Source: Amaurobius ferox (lineage: Eukaryota > Arthropoda > Arachnida > Araneae > Amaurobiidae). Taken from it: 64,000 nt of DNA. A program made the position numbers and the translations under genes. The DNA is taken from assembly GCA_951213105.1 (NCBI GenBank), contig OX578136.1, forward strand, positions 77,062,437 to 77,126,436. The letters are read 5' to 3'. Positions 57,797 to 64,000 of the stretch are shown one piece after another. A model generated the notes under the pieces. It made no database searches, was not told the DNA's origin, and worked only from the letters and a program-made list of their open reading frames with translations. The number at the start of each line of letters is the position of its first letter. Positions within the stretch are counted from its first letter, which is position 1.

Positions 57797-58261
57797 CGTT
57801 AGCACGATAACTGCCGTAAAAATGACTTAATCAAAATGAAATTTTAGTATATTGTTCAGACGGTCTGTAGGACCTATGGGAATATAAATGAATAATATCA
57901 CACAATTAGTTTTGGATTGAACCCGGGTTGAAAAAATGAAATACATTGAGCCCTATGGGACCTAATTTTTCTAACATTTTTTAAGCGGATTTAAAATTCA
58001 CAAATTGCTTCGAAAATTTTAGGTAATAGTCAAATTGTTCCATAAAATATATAAAAAAAAATTCAGCTAAATATATTCAGTAGTTTTTTTAAATAAAAAT
58101 TAAAATAATAATTACACATCTTATATGAAACGATCACGTGACCATGATATGAAACGATCACATGACCCACTTCAAAATGAGATATGGCATCCATCTTGTT
58201 TCAAATTCGTGATTTTTAACACTTTACAACAAAGTTGAAAAGTGTTTATGACTTTGTTCAT

Positions 58262-58303
<42 letters not shown>

Positions 58304-60342
58304 CGTTAGCACGATAACTGCCGTAAAAATGACTTAATCAAAATTAAATTTTTGTATGTTGTTCAGACGGTCTGTAGGACCTATGGGAATATAAATGAAT
58401 AATATCACACAATTAGTTTTGGATTGAACCCGGGTTGAAAAAATGAAATACATTGAGCCCTATGGGACCTAATTTTTCTAACATTTTTTAAGCGGATTTA
58501 AAATTCACAAATTGCTTCGAAAATTTTAAGTAATAGTCAAATTGTTCAATAAAATATATAAAAAAAAATTCAGCTAAATATATTCAGTAGTTTTTTAAAT
58601 AAAAATTAAAATAATAATTACACATCTTATATGAAACGATCACGTGACCATGATATGAAACGATCACATGACCCACTTCAAAATGATATATGGCATCCAT
58701 CTTGTTTCAAATTCGTGATTTTTTAAAGTTCTTTTTAATTCATATTGAGTGTTGTATCCATCCTAAAACTACTTTATTTCTGCTTAAATTCTGTGCATCT
58801 ACATACTAAAGCAACACAATGACAATATATTTGAGTTTAAATTCTCATTCAAATTTGATTATTTCTACAACTAAGCCTATTTTTCACCTATGTAAAATGT
58901 AAACAGCAAAATATGTAGAATGAGTTGTATTAGAATTACTGTATTTCTTTAACACAAAATAATTCAGTCCATGGAGTCTGCATGGCTGATATGAATGAAA
59001 TATTAATTGATTTTATAAACAGAAGGACGATTTTTTTCGATGAAGTTTTAAGCATAAAGTTTATGAATTGTAGCTCCATGGTCTTAATTTTTAAATAAAA
59101 TAAATTATTATAGTATTGTGATGAATAAAATGGAGAAAGTTATGAATGAAATCCTGCTTTTAGAGAGAGATCCAGGCGTGTTATTTTTTTTATGACGTCA
59201 TTTGAATTAATTTCAGTTGTTTTCGATGAAGTTTTCAAATATAATAAATTATCGTAGTATTAGGATAGATTTAAAAGTATTACCGTGGAATGTATTGCAT
59301 TTTAGAGATATTTAAACCACGCAATTTATATTTCAATGCCGTCATTTGAATGAAGTTCATTTTTTTCGATGAAGGTTTAAGTTTTCAAATATAATAAATC
59401 AATGTAGTATTGTGATAAGTTTTAAAATATTACCGAGGAATGTATTGCATTTTCGACTTTTTTAAATAAAATTGCATTGAAGTTGGAAAGTGTTTCATAA
59501 TCAATGCTTTAAGCATGATTGATCTTTCTTGTTTAAAGTTCTTTTTAATTCATATTGGGTGTTGTATCCATCCTAAAACTACTTTATTTCTGCTTAAATT
59601 TTGTGCATCTACATACTAAAACAACACAATGACAATATATTTGAGTTTAAATTCTCATTCAAATTTTATTATTTCTACAATTAAGCCTATTTTTCACCTA
59701 TGTAAAATGTAAACAGCAAAATATGTAGAATGAGTTGTATTAGAATTACTGTATTTCTTTAACACAAAATAATTCAGTCCATGGAGTCTGCATGGCTGAT
59801 ATGAATGAAATATTAATTGATTTTATAAACAGAAGGACGATATTTTTCGATGAAGTTTTAAGCATAATGTTTATGAATTGTAGCTCCATGGTCTTAATTT
59901 TTAAATAAAATAAATTATTATAGTATTGTGATGAATGAAATGGAGAAAGTTATGAATGAAATCCTGCTTTTATAGAGAGATCCAGGCGTGTTATTTTTTC
60001 TATGACGTCATTTGAATTAATTTCAGTTGTTTTCGATGAAGTTTTCAAATATAATAAATTATCGTAGTATTATGATAGATTTAAAAATATTACCGTGGAA
60101 TGTATTGCATTTTAGAGATATTTAAACCACGCAATTTATATTTCAATGCCGTCTTTTGAATGAAGTTCATTTTTTTCAATGAAGGTTTAAGTTTTCAAAT
60201 ATAATAAATCAATGTAGTATCGTGATAAGTTTTAAAATATTACCGAGGAATGTATTGCATTTTCAACTTTTTAAAATAAAATTGCATTGAAGTTGGAAAG
60301 TGTTTCATAATCAATGCTTTAAGCATGATTGATCTTTCTTGT
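57719..60342 (+). mobile_element. family B element (copy 5, outer) interrupted by copy 6
   Basis: Starts AACACTTTACAACAAAGTTG in the left Tigger subterminal region and ends ATTGATCTTTCTTGT at 60342. Its first ~500 bp (to 58217) and last ~810 bp (from 59533) together make one normal B element; a complete second B sits between them. The (CTGT)n tract is at 57768-57795. Sequence is very close to the inner copy. Confidence 0.85.
58218..59532 (+). mobile_element. family B element (copy 6, inner), complete
   Basis: 1315 bp, best reference copy. Starts AACACTTTACAACAAAGTTG. (CTGT)n 58263-58302, CGTTAGCACGATAACTGCCG, TTCAGACGGTCTGTAGGACC, TCACGTGA at 58640-58647, ATATGGCATCCATCTTGTTT, TGACGTCA-bearing monomer at 59193 and the next (GCCGTCATTTGAATGAAG) 144 bp later, ATTACCGAGGAATGTATTGC, then hairpin ATCAATGCTT-AAGCATGATTGAT and CTTTCTTGT. 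No open frame of note. Confidence 0.85.
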
Positions 60343-60699
60343 TTAATTATGACACTTTTTCGATTTACGGCCCACGTTTCGTTATACGGCCGAAAAAAAT
60401 GCTGTACTGTTACCGACCTTCTGTTTAGTTTCAGTTTCTCCCTCTAGATGGCACTGCTACAATTTGCCGCACAAAAATATCAGGAAAAGTTGGCATTATC
60501 GTTTTACTGTGATGTCGCTTTTGTGTAGTTAGACATATTTATTCCTGTTTGTTTTCTGGTTGGGTTTTGTTTCTGTTTGTATTGATTGGTGAATTGTAAA
60601 CATATTTGGTACGTATGTATTAGACAGACTGTATTTACGTAACATATTTAATTAATTCATTAATTCTTTTATATGAAATTGTCTCTTTTTTATGAAAAA

Positions 60700-62380
60700 A
60701 TGCCACCGAAACGTTCATTGAATTTGAAGATTGATACTACTGATAAAAATAAAAAGAGAAGCCGAAAATCTGTCACGTTAGAGACCGAACTAGAAGTTTT
60801 ACGTCGTATTAAAGCTGGTGAGAAAATTGTTCAAATTTGAAATGCAATGGGACTGGCGAAGTCTACCGTTCAAACTATTCACGATAGAAACGAAGAAATT
60901 AAAACACATTCGCTATCTGCTGCACCTTTAAGTGTCTCAAAATTAACTGGCCAAAGAAGCAGCATTATAGAAAAAATGGAAAAATTATTAGATATGTGGA
61001 TTGATCACAATAATCAACGAAGGCTACCAATGAGCCAAATGGCTATCCAAGAAAAGGCTAAAAGTATTTTCGAAAATTTAAAGAGGGAGGATACGGATGA
61101 ATCTGTGAAAGATGTAACATTCCAAGGAAGCCGAGGTTGGTTTGAAAAATTCAAAAATCGCCACAATTTACATAACCTAAAAATGAAAGGTTAAAGAGCT
61201 AGTGGCGATGATGACGCAGCTAAAGAATATCCCAACATTTTGAAAATAATTATTGAAAGAGGTGGATGCCGACCTGAAGAAGTTTTCAATGTAGACGAGA
61301 CAGGACTCTATTGGAAGAGAATGCCTGAAAGAACTTACATAAGGTGTCAAAAGAACGATTAACTTTGCTCATTGGTGCTAATGCTGCAGGGGATTTTAAG
61401 CTAAGACCACTTTTAGTATATCTTTCCGAAAATCCAAGGTGTTTTAAAGGACTGAACAAGAAACAATTGCCCGTCATTTGGAGATCCAACAAGAAAGGTT
61501 GGATGACTAAGATTCTCTTTGAAGACTGGTTTAAAAATCCCTTTTTCCCAGAAGTAAAAACATATTTGAAGGACAATAACTTGTCAACAAGGCATTGCTC
61601 ATTTTGGATAATGCTCCAGGGTACCCGGTTATTTATCCGAATTATCTGAAGATGTGGAGATTGAGTATCTTCCCCAAAATACAACAGCTCTGATCCAGCC
61701 AATGGATCAGGGTGCAATAGCCACTTTTAAGGCTTATTATTTACGCAGAACTTTTCGTAAACTTATTCATGACTCCGATGGTGAGACTTCGATAAAACAG
61801 TTTCGGAAAAACTACAGCATCAGAGATGCCGTAGACAACATTAGCGAATCGTGGAAGGAATTAAAATCAACCACAATGAAACATGTTTGGAATAAAATAT
61901 GGCCAGAATGCATAAAAACTAATGGGCCTAAAGTTAATTATCCTTCTGAAATTCGACAAAACATATTAAACTTAGCAAACAATCTTGGTTTTGAGGATTT
62001 GGAAGAAAGTGATTTGATTGATTTTCTTGATGCTGGCAGAGAACCTCTTTCAAACGAGGAACTGATCGAGTTAGAAACAGAACGAGCACTTGATGAGGCG
62101 CCAGAGCCAGAGCCTGCTATATGCCAACAGCTAACAGCAAGAAACTTGTCGAATGCGCTTTCATTTCGAGCAGGGAGTGAGCATCCTTCTTCAAAATGAT
62201 CCCAACAAAGAACGCAGCGCTAAAGTGTCCCGAGGAGTAAACTCAGCCATTACCTGTTACAGAACACTGCAAGCGAAGCAGACAAGAAGCAGAGCAAAGC
62301 AGACAACGTTGCAAGGCGAAGCAGACAACGTTGCAAGGAGAAGCAGACAACGTTGCAAGGCGAAGCAGAACGTTGGACCA
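60700..62380 (+). pseudogene. Tigger transposase (TIGD/CENP-B-like), broken
   Basis: ATG 60700 opens MPPKRSLNLKIDTT and an N-terminal psq/CENP-B helix-turn-helix (LEVLRRIKAGEKI...GLAKSTVQTI), with an in-frame TGA at 60838. The second, CENP-B-type DNA-binding domain follows (LPMSQMAIQEKAKSIFENLK, GSRGWFEKFKNRHNL), then a TAA at 61192. The DDE core is in pieces: FNVDETGLYWKRMPERTYI (first Asp, about 61290-61345), a frameshift with loss of about a dozen residues, LTLLIGANAAGDFKLRPLLV (frame from 61344), LLILDNAPG (second Asp, about 61598) in a different frame, and NTTALIQPMDQGAIATFKAY (third Asp, about 61678 on) in the frame continuing to 62199. All three catalytic Asp blocks are visible across three frames. 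Its role was cut-and-paste transposition in the nucleus; it cannot be made now. The order of domains and TIGD-type motifs make the family certain. Confidence 0.92.
62275..62372 (+). repeat. 22-bp minisatellite in the Tigger 3' coding end
   Basis: Units of CAGACAACGTTGCAAGGCGA, three near-perfect copies plus a diverged first unit, where the family normally has an acidic/hydrophilic C-terminus. Because 22 is not a multiple of 3, each unit shifts the frame. Confidence 0.8.
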
Positions 62381-62862
62381 ATATTTTAAACTGGGTCAAT
62401 TCACAACAGCCGAAAGTGATGATGGCAGCATATTGTAGATTACTGATTCTTCATGTTAATGTTCGTCATCAGACTTTTTTTAATTGTATTTTTATTTTTA
62501 TGTAAGCATTTTTACAGGAAATAAAAAGAATAAAATGCGTTATGAACTAAAATTATATTATTTTATAAAAAATTGGAACAGATCCAATTGAATTTGTATG
62601 GGTTTGTATAAAATAATTGATTCGTTATACGGCTTTTCGATTTACGGCCAACTTTTCCGGAACGTATCTAGGCCATAAAGCGAGGTATGGGTGTATAAGA
62701 AAAGTAAAAATAGGTTCGCAGCCTATTTTTTGCCACTAGTGCAGGACATAATATTATCCTAAAGCGCTCTGGTTATGTAATTTTTATATACGTTATGGAT
62801 GGAAATTTTATTGAAGGCATTTTAATAATGGGCAACTTTGGTTGTCTTTATTTTTAAAGTTT

Positions 62863-63805
62863 TAATGATTTGACTTGTGTTGCATATGATTTTATTTAAA
62901 CTATAAAACTGATGGGTTGTTTGTATGGAAATGTTTGGCGTTTTTTACATTTTCTTGAAAATTTCTGGAGTAACTAGATTTATTCAATTTTCTCTCATGT
63001 TCCGTATTGCTCAAGTCCATGTATATCATATTGACTCATATCATACATTATATTAGTAATATGCCATTTCAATAGCTATATATAACTACCACAGTGACAA
63101 ATATGACCGTTTTTACTAAATACATGTATATAACACTTATATTAGTAAGGAATCAGACAACTTATTTGGAGTCGGCAAGATGATTTTTTACCAGTTAAGC
63201 TATTGGAAACAAAACCATTATTAACTTATAGTTGAAATGAATCGTACTTTATATTTGTTCAGATTTGAAATGGGCATACAATTTCTGATCTGTAAGGGAG
63301 CTTCTTGATCCTCTATATTTTTCAGGATGGAATCTTTTTCAGTATTATTTATCCGGAAAATGAAACCATTACCATAAAACAAAGGTCCTGTCAAATACGA
63401 ATTTGAATATTATCCCAACATCATGTAGTCCAGTATATATAAACATCACGTTTCTTGGCACTTTTGTTTCAGGCGCAAACTGAGAGTAATTTGGATAAAA
63501 AAACAACTCTACAATTACCTTTCTTTTTTTCATTTTAAGCATATCTAACACACATTTATTTGTTTTTGGACGCATTTTACGATAAGAAGTATTAATATAA
63601 AAAGAACATTCATTTGTATATATTTCTATGTTATCTTAAGAGTTATCTATCAATTCTGGTTACTCAAAATATTTCGCATTTAATATGAAGAAAATATACG
63701 GTGAACCAACCACCCAATAAAATTTTTGGTCTGTGCTCTCAGTTATACTAAAAATAAAACAACAACACAAACAATTAACCATGCAGGTAAACGCAGTTAG
63801 GCTAT
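62863..63805. other. AT-rich stretch, nothing recognised
   Basis: No gene, RNA or repeat assigned. A minus-strand open frame at 63369-63575 has no motif. Confidence 0.4.
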
Positions 63806-64000
63806 GGTCGTCGCCCAGGCGGTGAAGTGGATAGCGTCTTCGACTGCTGCCTCATGGGCTCGGGTTCGAACTCCGAGTAAGGCATGGATGTTTATTAAGG
63901 CAAGTCAGTCTTCCGCATTCTGGGTCCTAGTTTAAATGTGAAGCTGCACCCCCTCCGACCTTCGTCAGTGATGCTTGTTTGTAATAAACTCTGTTCTCTT
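63806..64000 (+). mobile_element. tRNA-derived SINE, cut by window edge or ending near it
   Basis: CCCAGGCGGTGAAGTGGATA (A-box-like) is followed about 45 bases later by GCTCGGGTTCGAACTCCGAG (B-box-like GGTTCGAACTCC, one change from consensus). A GC-rich tail region follows: AAGTCAGTCTTCCGCATTCT, CACCCCCTCCGACC. Not a functional tRNA, because the 3' acceptor half does not pair. Different in sequence from the SINE-like units at 5113 and 26380, although all have the Pol III box arrangement. Confidence 0.6.

Larger units (their letters stand above)
57660..62693 (+). mobile_element. Tigger (pogo-group) DNA transposon carrying a family B nest
   Basis: The termini CACTTATACCTCGCTATACG and (reverse complement) CACCCATACCTCGCTTTATG form inverted repeats. 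TA flanks both ends (57658-57659, 62694-62695). Internal subterminal repeats TATACGGC, TTCGATTTACGGCC and TTCGTTATACGGC recur at both ends. Total 5034 bp; removing the family B insertion leaves about 2.4 kb, the usual Tigger size. It encodes a broken CENP-B/TIGD-like transposase in the same orientation. Confidence 0.9.
56648..62705 (-). mobile_element. family A element (copy 8) split by a Tigger
   Basis: Minus orientation. The 3' end TCTGATGTGGGCAGCACATG (plus strand) is at about 56652, the TTGGCGA cluster at 56880-56960, (CA)n at 57478-57538 with ACTTTCA interruption, and the 5' palindrome is cut at 57659 by Tigger and resumes at 62694 (TATAAGAAAAGTA). Without the Tigger it is about 1.02 kb. 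The region 56800-56880 is expanded by ATTTTTATCCATTTGGATCA-type duplication. Confidence 0.8.
56517..62862. mobile_element. outer inverted-repeat element (family F) split by nested insertions
   Basis: The left arm 56517-56646 and right arm 62739-62862 are inverted copies about 125 bp long. AATAAAGACAACCAAAGTTG, AAAAATTACACAACCAGAGC (left) or its ATTACATAACCAGAGCGCTT form (right), GCGCTTT and ATTATGTCCT all correspond. Everything between is later insertions (family A, Tigger, family B twice). No target duplication was resolved, so an accidental pair of inverted copies remains possible. Confidence 0.6.

Noticed and set aside
57717..60346. TTAA on both sides of family B, suggesting a piggyBac-type element
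   Set aside because: The copies at 13790 and 33239 lack TTAA on the right, and the empty site in E2 has TTCA. The AA belongs to the element's AACAC start. T/T insertion explains all copies better.
63806..63880. Genuine tRNA genes at 5113, 7786, 26640 and 63820
   Set aside because: A- and B-box-like motifs exist, but acceptor and anticodon stems do not form, and SINE-like bodies follow.

Overview
The window is animal nuclear DNA, very AT-rich, with no clear host gene. Almost everything recognisable is a transposable element or a tandem repeat. The mix (BED-finger hAT, Tigger, Tc1, a non-LTR retrotransposon, Ty3/Gypsy, tRNA-derived SINEs, many Helitron-like repeats) fits an arthropod intergenic region. 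A chelicerate such as a spider is my guess, at low confidence, since no host gene supports it.

Layout. 1-6 kb: little content except a non-LTR scrap, a 146-bp tandem array (3345-4075), a short-unit minisatellite (4849-5065) and three tandem tRNA-derived SINE-like units (5113-5955). 6.4-7.5 kb: a dead Tc1/mariner element with TA-flanked ends. 8.5-9.7 kb: a family B copy. 9.9-13.3 kb: a 428-bp tandem duplication whose second unit holds a complete but broken hAT (10459-13062) with an 8-bp target duplication. 13.6-15.4 kb: two tandem copies of a palindrome-rich MITE, one carrying a family B insertion. 18-28 kb: several family A copies, then family C Helitrons (23833-25574) and a SINE. 28.1-29.0 kb: a long-inverted-repeat element. 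30.3-31.1 kb: a non-LTR 3' end. 33.2-34.5 kb: family B. 36-41 kb: a family A cluster and a divergent relative. 42.2-46.6 kb: family C and D Helitrons, D carrying another B. 47.1 kb: the only plausible domesticated or host-like reading frame, a short BED/CGGBP1-like zinc-finger peptide. 51.5-53 kb: a Ty3/Gypsy integrase relic split by a TTAA-flanked fold-back element. 56.5-62.9 kb: a five-level nest, an inverted-repeat pair around family A, around a Tigger, around family B, around a second B. The right edge holds a tRNA-derived SINE.

Main observation. The four commonest repeat families (A, B, C, D) share one plan: a defined 5' end, usually a short microsatellite, a core around CCGATTY..AAATTTGGTA, an AT-rich body (in C, and in the 3' half of B, built of roughly 145-150-bp monomers), and a 3' end with a hairpin. 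C and D have the classic Helitron ends (5' TC, 3' hairpin then CTAG, A/T insertion). A and B look like Helentron/DINE-type elements: 5' palindrome, subterminal 3' hairpin, T-flanked insertion. Duplicated host repeats inside the window supply empty sites, and these show that B inserts in a T run without a target duplication. No Rep/helicase coding sequence is present, so all would be non-autonomous. No complete working transposase is visible.
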